Below are positions 1-6,696 of a DNA stretch of 10,687 nucleotides, in pieces. Made by a program: the position numbers and the translations under genes. Source of the stretch: Candidatus Ratteibacteria bacterium (GTDB lineage Bacteria; CAIJMQ01); the NCBI GenBank assembly GCA_028715665.1, contig JAQURI010000044.1, positions 1-10,687 on the forward strand, given 5' to 3'. The notes below the pieces were generated by a model. That model did not search any database. It was given only the letters and a program-made list of their open reading frames with translations, and was not told the DNA's origin. Every line of letters begins with the position of its first letter. The first letter of the stretch is position 1.

Positions 1-1350
1 GGCATGCTGGCCGGAACGGAAGGATTGGGAGGAATTTACTTTGCTAATCCGTGGTTTGCGAAAAGTATCGGCATTATCGCTTTAATTTTCATAATATTTT
101 ACGGCGGGCTTGACACCGAATGGGGAAAAATCCGCCCAGTGATGCCTGAAGGCATAGTCCTTGCCACATTTGGAGTTCTTTTAACCGCGGCCATAGTGGG
201 ATATTTTTCAATGCTTGTTTTCAAATTCTCTTTGCTCGAGGGAATGCTGCTGGGTTCGATAATATCTTCCACGGATGCCGCGGCGGTTTTCAGCATACTT
301 AGGTCAAAACGCGTCAGCCTGAAAGGATCGTTAAGGCCTCTTTTGGAATTCGAATCCGGAAGCAACGATCCGATGGCCGTTTTCCTGACTATAAGTTTTA
401 TTTCATTCCTTATGAACAAAGACATAAAACCGCTGGGGCTAATACCTATGTTTGTTATAGACATGGGAATAGGCATTTTAATGGGCATTATAATGTCAAA
501 AATAATCTTATTCATATTAAAAAGATTAAAATTAGATTCTATCGGGCTCTATCCCGTTCTGACAATTTCCCTGGTCCTTTTGACATATTCCCTAACAGTA
601 GTTCTAAAAGGCAATGGATTCATGGCAGTATATATAGTCGGATTACTGGCGGGAAAACACGGATTTTTATATAAGAATACCGTGGTAAAGTTCCACGAAG
701 GGCTTGCATGGCTCATGCAGATTACGATGTTTTTGACACTCGGATTATTTGTTTTCCCTTCGCAACTCAAACCTATTATAAGCATCGGCATTTTGACCGC
801 ATTTGCGCTGATGTTCCTCGCACGTCCCATCAGCGTATTTTTATGCCTTGCGCCTTTTAAAATAAATTTGAGGGAAAAACTAATGGTCTCATGGGTAGGA
901 CTAAGGGGAGCAGTTCCGATTATTTTGGCTACTTTCCCGCTTCTCGCAAACGTGCCTCAGGCAACAATGATTTTTAATATAATATTTTTCGTCGTTCTGG
1001 CTTCCGTTATCATACAAGGGACTTCAATACCGTTTGTTTCAAAAATTTTGAAGGTGAATACTCCTTTGACCGAGAAACGCCGATATCCGCTCGAATTCGA
1101 AAAAACAGAAGGTATCGACGCCAACCTTATGGATTTGATTGTCCCGTATAATTCTATCGCGGAAGGGAAAACAATTTCGGAACTAAACATTTCCAGAAAA
1201 TCGCTTATCGTTCTAATTGCCCGGGGAGAAGAATTCATAGTCCCGAACGGTTCCACAATGATAGAAAGCGGAGATGTCCTATTGGTGCTCGCAAAAGAAG
1301 AAGAATTGGAAAAATTACAAAAGACCCTTGCAACACTCAAGCCAAAATAA
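1..1350 (+). CDS. nhaP2: K+/H+ antiporter, CPA1/NhaP2 type, 5'-truncated by window edge
   Basis: Inner-membrane cation/proton antiporter that exchanges K+ (or Na+) for H+ in ion and pH homeostasis. The reading frame is open from base 1 (Gly before the first Met), and the first visible residues GMLAGTEGLGGI match an internal segment of NhaP2/CvrA proteins, so the Met at base 4 is not the true start; roughly 40-50 N-terminal residues are probably missing. Many hydrophobic segments span residues 15-345. Family transport motifs are visible: STDAAAVF near residues 89-96 and ESGSNDPMAVF near 116-126. After a linker, residues about 375-445 form an RCK_C/TrkA_C-like regulatory domain (NGSTMIESGDVLLVLAKEEE), as in NhaP2, where this domain is thought to sense cytoplasmic ligands. 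The family call is secure; the exact ion preference cannot be read from sequence. Confidence 0.93.
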   Translation, partial: GMLAGTEGLGGIYFANPWFAKSIGIIALIFIIFYGGLDTEWGKIRPVMPEGIVLATFGVLLTAAIVGYFSMLVFKFSLLEGMLLGSIISSTDAAAVFSILRSKRVSLKGSLRPLLEFESGSNDPMAVFLTISFISFLMNKDIKPLGLIPMFVIDMGIGILMGIIMSKIILFILKRLKLDSIGLYPVLTISLVLLTYSLTVVLKGNGFMAVYIVGLLAGKHGFLYKNTVVKFHEGLAWLMQITMFLTLGLFVFPSQLKPIISIGILTAFALMFLARPISVFLCLAPFKINLREKLMVSWVGLRGAVPIILATFPLLANVPQATMIFNIIFFVVLASVIIQGTSIPFVSKILKVNTPLTEKRRYPLEFEKTEGIDANLMDLIVPYNSIAEGKTISELNISRKSLIVLIARGEEFIVPNGSTMIESGDVLLVLAKEEELEKLQKTLATLKPK

Positions 1351-1467
1351 CCAGGGCATACAGCAAACGGCAAAATTTTCATATAAATCTTAGAAATAAA
1401 AGCCAAAATATAATAGAATGGCCAAATACTTTTGCAAACTTAAAACTAACAGAAAGATTCTATCAAT

Positions 1468-2250
1468 ATGAATCTATTTACTAGCGTTATTCTGGGAATT
1501 GTCGAAGGAGTAACCGAATTTCTGCCGATTTCGTCCACAGGACATCTTATCCTGACATCATCGTTATCGCAGATAGACCAATCGGAATTTTTAAAATCAT
1601 TCGAAATTGCGATACAGTTGGGCGCTATTCTCTCGGTAGTGGTTTTATACTGGAAATCGTTTATATTCGAGAGAGAAAAACTGGGAAAGGTCATTGCCGC
1701 ATTTATTCCAACCGCCATAATGGGTCTAATTTTCTACAAAGTAATGAAGGTCTATCTATTGGGCAATCAAGGCATCGTGCTATGGGCATTGTTCATCGGG
1801 GGTATTCTGATTATTGTGCTGGAATATTTTTATTCGAAGAAAAAACGCAATATTAAAGAAATATCATCTGTAACCTATAAGCAGGCAGTATTGATTGGCT
1901 TATTCCAATCTGTTGCCATGGTGCCGGGAGTTTCCAGGTCAGCCGCAACCATTATGGGCGGCCTGATGCTTGGAATAAACCGCAAAACAATCGTCGAGTT
2001 TTCTTTTCTTTTGGCTATTCCGACTATGGCAGCGGCAGTAGGATACGACCTCATAAAAACCGCTGTCTCATTCACAAAAGAACAATTCGTTTATTTATTT
2101 ATAGGATTTATCGTATCTTTCCTGACCGCTATGATAGCGGTGAAATTCCTGTTGTCATTCATCAGAAAGAATAACTTCATCCCATTCGGGATTTATCGGA
2201 TAATTTTGTCAATACTGTTATGGTATCTGCTGTATATAAAAAGAATATAA
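1468..2250 (+). CDS. uppP: Undecaprenyl-diphosphatase UppP (BacA)
   Basis: Integral membrane phosphatase that converts undecaprenyl diphosphate to undecaprenyl phosphate, recycling the lipid carrier for peptidoglycan and surface glycans; it also gives bacitracin tolerance. The two signature motifs are present: the acidic motif EGVTEFLPISSTGHL at residues 13-27 (Glu13 and Glu17 in an ExxxE arrangement, then Ser/His) and PGVSRSAAT at 153-161 with the catalytic-region Ser and Arg. At 260 residues with about eight hydrophobic segments it is a normal full-length member. The ATG at 1468 gives the canonical N-terminus; only a weak purine stretch (AGAAAGA) lies upstream. It stands 117 bp after the antiporter gene and 77 bp before the GIY-YIG gene, so it may or may not share their transcript. 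Confidence 0.96.
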   Translation: MNLFTSVILGIVEGVTEFLPISSTGHLILTSSLSQIDQSEFLKSFEIAIQLGAILSVVVLYWKSFIFEREKLGKVIAAFIPTAIMGLIFYKVMKVYLLGNQGIVLWALFIGGILIIVLEYFYSKKKRNIKEISSVTYKQAVLIGLFQSVAMVPGVSRSAATIMGGLMLGINRKTIVEFSFLLAIPTMAAAVGYDLIKTAVSFTKEQFVYLFIGFIVSFLTAMIAVKFLLSFIRKNNFIPFGIYRIILSILLWYLLYIKRI

Positions 2251-2327
2251 TAAGAAACACACAGGCATATACTATGTTTATATTATTAAATTGCGACATT
2301 TGAGGATTTTTAAAAAATAACTGAACC

Positions 2328-2621
2328 ATGAAGAAATTTAAACGTAGAGGTGTATTTTATGTCTATATACTCAAATGTCAGAAGGGAACTTATTATACCG
2401 GCTATACAAATAACCTTAAAAACCGAATTAAATTACACGAAAAAGGATTAGGGGCAAAATACTTAAGAGGGAAATCGCCGTTAAAATTGGTCTACATTAA
2501 ACAGTATAAGTATTATAAGAATGCAATAAACGCCGAACGGGATATCAAAAAATTATCGAGAAGACAGAAAGAAGAATTAGTTAAGGGTATAAAAAACAAA
2601 ATTGACAAAACAAAAAAATAA
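2328..2621 (+). CDS. GIY-YIG nuclease-domain protein (UPF0213/YhbQ-like)
   Basis: Small single-domain protein of the GIY-YIG superfamily, related to the UPF0213/YhbQ group. The core is visible: YVYIL (residues 11-15, the GIY equivalent), YYTGYT (22-27, the YIG equivalent), the conserved Arg in NLKNRIKLHEKG (Arg33) and the likely metal-binding Glu in INAERDIKKL (Glu70). The domain fills the 97-residue protein and the tail is Lys-rich, consistent with nucleic acid binding. Members often occur as stand-alone genes with poorly defined roles in DNA repair or mobile DNA; no cellular role can be assigned here. There is no clear Shine-Dalgarno sequence before the ATG. The end of the gene overlaps the likely promoter of the next gene. 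Confidence 0.9.
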   Translation: MKKFKRRGVFYVYILKCQKGTYYTGYTNNLKNRIKLHEKGLGAKYLRGKSPLKLVYIKQYKYYKNAINAERDIKKLSRRQKEELVKGIKNKIDKTKK

Positions 2622-2629
2622 GAGATAAT
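2602..2629 (+). promoter_or_regulatory. Probable sigma-70-type promoter for the carbamoyltransferase cassette
   Basis: A consensus -35 TTGACA at 2602-2607 is followed after 16 bp by GATAAT at 2624-2629 (five of six matches to TATAAT). Transcription would start near 2636, about 30 bases before the ATG at 2667. The promoter overlaps the last codons of the GIY-YIG gene. The AT-rich, Lys-coding setting raises the chance of a coincidental match, but this is the only clear promoter before the three-gene cassette. Confidence 0.5.
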
Positions 2630-2666
2630 TCCATAAAACCTCTTTTCGGTTTATTCATCCTAAAAA

Positions 2667-4475
2667 ATGAACATATTGGGCATTTCCTGTTTCTATCACG
2701 ATAGCGCAGCATGCTTAGTAAAGGATGGGGAAATTATCGCAGCCGTGCAAGAGGAGCGGTTTACCAGAAAGAAACATGACCCTTCCTTTCCTATAAACTC
2801 AATTAATTATTGTCTTAAAGAAGGTAACATCGGGACAAAAGATTTAGATTTTATCGCATTCTATGACAAACCTTTCATTAAATTCGAACGTATTTTGGAA
2901 ACTGCCCTTAGTTATGCTCCGAGCGGAATAAGCCAATTTATCGAAGCAGTTCCAATATGGCTTAAACAAAAGTTATGGATTACCGAAATAATCAGAAAAG
3001 ACTTAAACTTCGACGGAAAGATAATTTTCACCGAACATCATGAGTCACATGCCGCGAGCGCCTTTTATCCTTCTCCATTTAAAGAGGCCGCATTCTTAAC
3101 GATAGACGGCGTGGGAGAGTGGGAAACCGCAAGTTTTGGGGTTGGTAAAGAAAATAAATTAAATATCCAAAAATATCTTAGATTTCCCAATTCATTGGGT
3201 TTATTATATTCCGCTTTTACTTATTATACGGGGTTCAAAGTAAACTCAGGAGAGTATAAACTCATGGGACTGGCTCCATACGGCAAGCCCTTATACAAAG
3301 ACGTAATTCTTAGCGAATTAATTGATTTAAAAGATGACGGTTCTTTTAAGATAAACATGAAATATTTCGGTTACTGCAACAGCCTGCGTATGACAAATTC
3401 ACTGTTTAATCGTCTCTTTGGCGGGCCTCCCAGGGAACCTGATACTCAAATAACCGAGAAGCATATGGATATAGCCGCTTCCATACAAAAAGTAACAGAA
3501 GAAATTATGCTAAAAATGGTTTCACATGTCCATAAAATCACACGACAGGATAACCTTTGTCTTGCCGGAGGAGTAGCTTTAAATTGCGTAGCAAACGGGG
3601 AAATATTACGAAAAGGACCATTCAAAGAAATATGGATCCAACCGGCAAGCGGTGATGCGGGAGGCGCATTAGGAACAGCACTCTTAGTCTGGCACAAGTA
3701 TTTAAACAATAAGCGAAATCCAGACGAAAAAAACGACTCACAGAAAGCTTCGTTATTAGGTCCCTCTTACGGCAACGACTATATCGAAAAGTTTCTAAAG
3801 GAAAAAAATATCCCTTTTAGGTATTTGAAATATGACGAGATTGTCAAAGAAATTTCAGATTTAATAATCCATGGAAAAGTTCTTGGTTGGTTTCAGGGCA
3901 GAACAGAATTTGGTCCGCGAGCTTTGGGAGCAAGAAGCATTTTGGGCGATGCCCGTAATAAAGATATGCAGTCCAAAATGAACCTAAAAATAAAACACAG
4001 AGAATCTTTCCGTCCCTTCGCGCCTACCGTTTTAATAGAAAATACTCCTGAGTGGTTCGAATTAGATAAAGAAAGTTATTATATGCTTTTGGTTGCTTAC
4101 CTTAAAGATGATAAGAAATTAAAAGTTACTGGGGAACTCGAGGGATTCGACAAACTTAAAATATCGCGTTCTTTAATTCCAGCAGTAACTCATGTAGATT
4201 ATTCCGCAAGAATTCAGACAATAAAAAGAGAGGATAATCCGCTCTATTACGATATGATCCGGGCTTTTTATAAAAAGACAGGATGTCCCGTCATAATAAA
4301 TACGTCCTTTAATGTAAGGGGAGAACCGATAGTTTTGAGTCCCGAGGACGCTTATAAGTGTTTTATGCGTACTGAAATTGATTATTTAATGCTTGGCAGT
4401 TTCTTGTTGAACAAAAAAGAGCAATCTCCAGTTGACGAAGATATATCTCAGCATAAAAAAATTGAACTGGACTAA
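2667..4475 (+). CDS. O-carbamoyltransferase (NodU/CmcH/TobZ family)
   Basis: Two-domain carbamoyltransferase predicted to transfer a carbamoyl group from carbamoyl phosphate, via carbamoyl-adenylate, to a hydroxyl group of a sugar, polysaccharide or secondary product. The N-terminal Kae1/ASKHA-like domain starts MNILGISCFYHDSAA and carries the metal-binding region EHHESHAASAFYPSPF (His124, His125 and His128, residues 123-138) followed by TIDGVGEW (Asp147). The C-terminal domain shows GWFQGRTEFGPRALGARSIL (residues 407-426) and later PVIINTSFNVRGEP, both family hallmarks. At 602 residues it is full length. The downstream SxtJ-like gene starts 2 bp after the stop codon, and a DUF5989-type gene follows, a recurrent trio. 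The acceptor is unknown; no glycosyltransferases lie in this window to indicate one. Confidence 0.94.
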   Translation: MNILGISCFYHDSAACLVKDGEIIAAVQEERFTRKKHDPSFPINSINYCLKEGNIGTKDLDFIAFYDKPFIKFERILETALSYAPSGISQFIEAVPIWLKQKLWITEIIRKDLNFDGKIIFTEHHESHAASAFYPSPFKEAAFLTIDGVGEWETASFGVGKENKLNIQKYLRFPNSLGLLYSAFTYYTGFKVNSGEYKLMGLAPYGKPLYKDVILSELIDLKDDGSFKINMKYFGYCNSLRMTNSLFNRLFGGPPREPDTQITEKHMDIAASIQKVTEEIMLKMVSHVHKITRQDNLCLAGGVALNCVANGEILRKGPFKEIWIQPASGDAGGALGTALLVWHKYLNNKRNPDEKNDSQKASLLGPSYGNDYIEKFLKEKNIPFRYLKYDEIVKEISDLIIHGKVLGWFQGRTEFGPRALGARSILGDARNKDMQSKMNLKIKHRESFRPFAPTVLIENTPEWFELDKESYYMLLVAYLKDDKKLKVTGELEGFDKLKISRSLIPAVTHVDYSARIQTIKREDNPLYYDMIRAFYKKTGCPVIINTSFNVRGEPIVLSPEDAYKCFMRTEIDYLMLGSFLLNKKEQSPVDEDISQHKKIELD

Positions 4476-4477
4476 AA

Positions 4478-4876
4478 ATGGAAAAACTAAATAAAGACAG
4501 AAAAATATTAAAAAATTTCGGCCTGACTATGGCAATAGCATTTGGAGCTATTTCAGTCCTATTGTTCTTACGCTATAAATATACTTTAGCTTTATACGGT
4601 TTAATAATTTCGCTGATATTCTTTTGTGTAGGACTGATTTCACCCGCTCTGCTAAAGCCGATATATATAGCATGGATGCGTTTCGTTCTCATTTTAAGCT
4701 GGATTAACACTAGAATTATTTTAGTTATTTTGTTTTACCTGATTTTTACGCCCATGGGTTTATTAATCAGGTTATTGGGAATCGATTTACTCGAAAGAAA
4801 AAACAGACAAAAATCATATTGGAAGGAAAAAGAGAAAATAGATTTTAACCCTTTAAATTACGAGAGGAGATTTTAA
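4478..4876 (+). CDS. SxtJ-family small membrane protein
   Basis: A 132-residue membrane protein with about three hydrophobic segments: residues 12-30, 35-60 (with the SPALLKPIYIAWM stretch) and 68-98 (ending TPMGLLIRLLGIDLL), followed by a charged tail. The pattern of helices, the central Pro-Ala-x-Leu-x-x-Pro segment and the position directly after a carbamoyltransferase match the SxtJ family, named from the saxitoxin cluster, whose biochemical role is unknown. The ATG is 2 bp after the carbamoyltransferase stop with no separate Shine-Dalgarno sequence, so translation is probably coupled. I infer that it works with the carbamoyltransferase at the membrane, for example in anchoring or substrate handling. 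Confidence 0.8.
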   Translation: MEKLNKDRKILKNFGLTMAIAFGAISVLLFLRYKYTLALYGLIISLIFFCVGLISPALLKPIYIAWMRFVLILSWINTRIILVILFYLIFTPMGLLIRLLGIDLLERKNRQKSYWKEKEKIDFNPLNYERRF

Positions 4877-4880
4877 CCCG

Positions 4881-5039
4881 ATGAGTAAATTAAGCACATT
4901 AAAAGAAATTTGGGATTTTTTAAAAGTCAGGAAAAAATGGTGGTTAACGCCGATAATTATAACGCTTTTATTACTCGGCATACTTATATTTCTTACACAA
5001 GGCAGCGCAGTCGCGCCGTTTATTTATACATTGTTTTAA
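4881..5039 (+). CDS. Short DUF5989-type membrane peptide
   Basis: A 52-residue ORF: an amphipathic N-terminal part (STLKEIWDFLKVRKKWW), one transmembrane helix (TPIIITLLLLGILIFLTQG) and a short conserved-looking end (SAVAPFIYTLF). This architecture and its place third after carbamoyltransferase and SxtJ match the DUF5989 family, found widely in such loci and of unknown function. A purine-rich GAGAGGAG at 4862-4869, in the end of the preceding gene, could serve as its ribosome binding site, though the spacing to the ATG is somewhat long. It starts 4 bp after the SxtJ stop. The small size makes it easy to miss in automatic annotation, but the context and composition support a real gene. It may be a small subunit or anchor of the carbamoyltransferase. 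Confidence 0.82.
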   Translation: MSKLSTLKEIWDFLKVRKKWWLTPIIITLLLLGILIFLTQGSAVAPFIYTLF

Positions 5040-5110
5040 AATAAACAATAAAGTTATCGTTTAACTTAAATATTCTCTATACTCTTTACCCCTAATAAAT
5101 TATTATATCC
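5040..5110. other. AT-rich gap between the carbamoyltransferase cassette and the miaB region
   Basis: About 70 bp of AT-rich sequence. It contains a 6-bp stem AAGTTA/TAACTT (5051-5056 with 5062-5067, 5-base loop) that could weakly contribute to transcript ending, but it is AT-only apart from one pair and has no following T-run, so I do not call it a terminator. Nothing else is seen. Confidence 0.4.
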
Positions 5111-5119
5111 TGTTATAAT
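5111..5119 (+). promoter_or_regulatory. Extended -10 promoter before the miaB upstream ORF
   Basis: TGTTATAAT at 5111-5119 is a perfect extended -10 element (TGnTATAAT). No good -35 is found at 16-18 bp upstream, which extended -10 promoters tolerate. The expected start of transcription, near 5126-5127, falls immediately before the ATG at 5128, implying a leaderless or nearly leaderless mRNA for the upstream ORF that leads into miaB. Confidence 0.55.
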
Positions 5120-5127
5120 TACCCGTT

Positions 5128-5271
5128 ATGCCCAAAATATTTTTACAAACTTTTGGCTGCCCCCATAGTTTTGCTACTTGTCCCCGTGGCAAGATTTGCT
5201 TTAGCAAATCTGCGGGGACAGCAAAACTAAATATGGGGGCACCCAAGTTCAGGTTTGGAGGAAAACCATGA
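5128..5271 (+). CDS. Upstream ORF that repeats the MiaB N-terminus (relict start or leader)
   Basis: A 47-codon ORF beginning MPKIFLQTFGC, which is the canonical MiaB start including its first cluster cysteine, after which the frame runs into palindromic DNA and loses all similarity. It ends with TGA at 5269-5271, overlapping the miaB ATG (5268-5270) in an ATGA arrangement. The DNA of the shared eleven-codon segment is not identical to that of the miaB start at 5268; most differences are synonymous (FLQTFGC is kept), so this is not a simple recent copy. Either it is the original miaB start, cut off by an insertion, or it now acts as a leader ORF whose translation opens the miaB start hairpin. 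A stable product is doubtful. Confidence 0.4.
   Translation: MPKIFLQTFGCPHSFATCPRGKICFSKSAGTAKLNMGAPKFRFGGKP
5158..5241. repeat. 84-bp palindromic element at the 5' end of miaB
   Basis: Four successive paired blocks fold the whole segment on itself: TGCCCCCATA (5158-5167) with TATGGGGGCA (5232-5241), TTTTGCT (5169-5175) with AGCAAAA (5220-5226), TGTCCCCG (5179-5186) with CGGGGACA (5213-5220, sharing one base with the previous block), and AGATTTGCT (5192-5200) with AGCAAATCT (5203-5211) around a TT loop. The outermost pair is perfect over 10 bp and GC-rich. It lies exactly at the Cys codon of the first MiaB-like start. The form suggests a miniature palindromic element or a product of replicative template switching. 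Confidence 0.75.
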
Positions 5272-5298
5272 AAGTTTTCCTCCAAACCTTTGGGTGCC
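5238..5298 (+). promoter_or_regulatory. Hairpin enclosing the miaB ribosome binding site and start codon
   Basis: A 16-bp perfect stem, AGGTTTGGAGGAAAAC (5251-5266) with GTTTTCCTCCAAACCT (5274-5289), encloses a 7-base loop that holds the miaB ATG (5268-5270). It extends by a further 9 bp, GGCACCCAA (5238-5246) with TTGGGTGCC (5290-5298), after a 4-base bulge (5247-5250). The strong Shine-Dalgarno GGAGG (5257-5261, 6 bases before the ATG) lies in the stem, paired to the CCTCC of the miaB coding sequence. The start would be hidden in free mRNA and opened by ribosomes that translate the upstream ORF, which stops in the loop. The structure is seen; the regulation is inference. Confidence 0.7.
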
Positions 5299-6689
5299 AG
5301 ATGAACAAATACGACTCGGAAATTATGAGGTCGCTTTTATCGAAAGAAGGATATAAATTTACCGATGACTGGCAGGAAGCGGATGTAATATTGGTAAATA
5401 CCTGTAGCGTCCGACAACATGCGGAGGAAAGGGTCTACTCCTACCTTGGGAAATGGGGCAAATATAAACAGATAAAAAAGCCAAACATCATCATCGGCAT
5501 TTGCGGCTGCATGGCGCAAAAAGAGGGAATGAATCTCTTGGATAAAATGCCTTATTTGAATCTGGTATGCGGAACTTACAATATTCCCAAAATCAATGAG
5601 TTTGTAAGGCATTTGTTAAAGACAGGCGGCAGGCGCATCGAAACTTCCGAGGATTATGTTGATTTTCCAGCGCCTCTATATGAAGCAAAAGAAAATAAAT
5701 TGTCTGCATGGATAGCTATCATGCGTGGATGTAATAACTATTGCGCCTATTGCGTTGTGCCCAATGTCAGAGGCAGGGAAATAAGCCGTCCTGTAGAAGA
5801 AATAGAAAATGAGGTTAAGGAATTAGCGCGCAAAGGGATAAAAGAGGTGACGCTTTTGGGGCAGAATGTGAATAGCTACAATATCAAATATCAAAAATCA
5901 CCCCGAGAAATTCAAGGAATTTCAGGGACTAAGTCCTCGGAATCTTTTAAAGATTCCAGAGGGAATATCAAAAATGACTTCGCATTACTTCTAAAAAAAA
6001 TAAATGATATAGAAGGCATTGAACGGATAAGGTTTACGACTTCGCATCCGAAAGATATGTCTATTGCTACTATTGAAGCGGTGAGGAATTTGCCGAAGGT
6101 CTGCGAGCATATTCACCTTGCTTTACAATCAGGTTCCGATAAAATTTTGAAACTTATGAATAGGAAATATACACGAACCCAATACCAAAAACTAATCGAA
6201 AAAATAAGAGAAAATGTCCCAGAAGTAAGTATTACCACCGATATAATGGTCGGCTTCCCCACCGAAACCGAAAATGATTTTATGGATACCTATAATTTGG
6301 TAAAAGAAATAGAATTTGACGCTTCTTACATATTCAAATATTCGACAAGGCCTGGAACAAAAGCTGCAGAGTTAAAAGACGATGTTACGGAAGAAACAAA
6401 AAACGAACGGCTCAATAAACTCTTGTCTCTGCAGAAAAGAATCGCACAAAAGAAAAACGAAAAGTTAATCGGTAAAAAAGTGGAAGTTCTTGTTGAAAAA
6501 TGTGATACCAAGAATAGTGAAACTATGTGCATTCCCGAACTAAATAAATTTCAGAAATGTTACGTGGGGAAAATCCGTAATTTCAAATCCGTCTCTTTCC
6601 AAAGCGATAAAGATTTAATAGGTAAACTGGTAAAGATAAAAATTACAGAGGTGAAGAGAGGATTGTTGTACGGTAACAGAATTCCTTAA
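5268..6689 (+). CDS. miaB: tRNA-2-methylthio-N6-dimethylallyladenosine synthase MiaB with a 28-residue insert
   Basis: Radical-SAM methylthiotransferase that adds the 2-methylthio group to i6A37 of tRNAs. The N-terminal UPF0004 domain has the three cluster cysteines Cys10 (FGCQMN), Cys46 (NTCSVR) and Cys81 (ICGCMAQ). The radical-SAM motif is CNNYCAYC (Cys155, Cys159, Cys162), followed by VPNVRGRE and the LLGQNVNSY motif. A TRAM domain fills the C-terminus (about 400-472). The ATG at 5268 is chosen because it gives the canonical start MKVFLQTFGC and has a GGAGG site 6 bases upstream. Residues 208-235 are an extra segment absent from the usual family layout; without it the protein is 445 residues, normal for MiaB. 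The related MtaB group is less likely given QNVNSY and NTCSVR. The stop is 7 bp from the end of a convergent gene. Confidence 0.95.
   Translation: MKVFLQTFGCQMNKYDSEIMRSLLSKEGYKFTDDWQEADVILVNTCSVRQHAEERVYSYLGKWGKYKQIKKPNIIIGICGCMAQKEGMNLLDKMPYLNLVCGTYNIPKINEFVRHLLKTGGRRIETSEDYVDFPAPLYEAKENKLSAWIAIMRGCNNYCAYCVVPNVRGREISRPVEEIENEVKELARKGIKEVTLLGQNVNSYNIKYQKSPREIQGISGTKSSESFKDSRGNIKNDFALLLKKINDIEGIERIRFTTSHPKDMSIATIEAVRNLPKVCEHIHLALQSGSDKILKLMNRKYTRTQYQKLIEKIRENVPEVSITTDIMVGFPTETENDFMDTYNLVKEIEFDASYIFKYSTRPGTKAAELKDDVTEETKNERLNKLLSLQKRIAQKKNEKLIGKKVEVLVEKCDTKNSETMCIPELNKFQKCYVGKIRNFKSVSFQSDKDLIGKLVKIKITEVKRGLLYGNRIP
5880..5972 (+). repeat. 84-bp in-frame palindromic insert in miaB with 9-bp direct repeats
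   Basis: The 9-mer AATATCAAA occurs at 5880-5888 and 5964-5972, exactly 84 bp (28 codons) apart. Removing one unit joins NSYNIK directly to NDFALLLKKIN, the usual MiaB spacing. Between them are three consecutive hairpins: GAAATTC (5907-5913) with GAATTTC (5917-5923); GGAC (5926-5929) with GTCC (5933-5936); and GGAATCTTT (5939-5947) with AAAGATTCC (5949-5957). A short CCC/GGG pair (5901-5903 with 5961-5963) could close the group. The insert is translated without stops in the miaB frame. The arrangement resembles the Rickettsia palindromic elements that insert in frame in protein genes, but no sequence relationship is claimed. Confidence 0.75.
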
Positions 6690-6696
6690 GATGAAA

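Noticed and set aside
1418..1471. A 17-codon ORF after TATAAT (1409-1414), overlapping the uppP ATG as ATGA
   Set aside because: No Shine-Dalgarno sequence, the spacing of TATAAT to its ATG is too short for transcription to include it, and the peptide shows nothing notable; probably chance.
5051..5067. AAGTTA/TAACTT hairpin after the DUF5989 gene as a terminator
   Set aside because: AT-rich 6-bp stem without a following T-run; too weak to call.
5103..5285. A minus-strand ORF over the miaB start region
   Set aside because: It exists because of the inverted repeats, which reflect the miaB start segment on the other strand.
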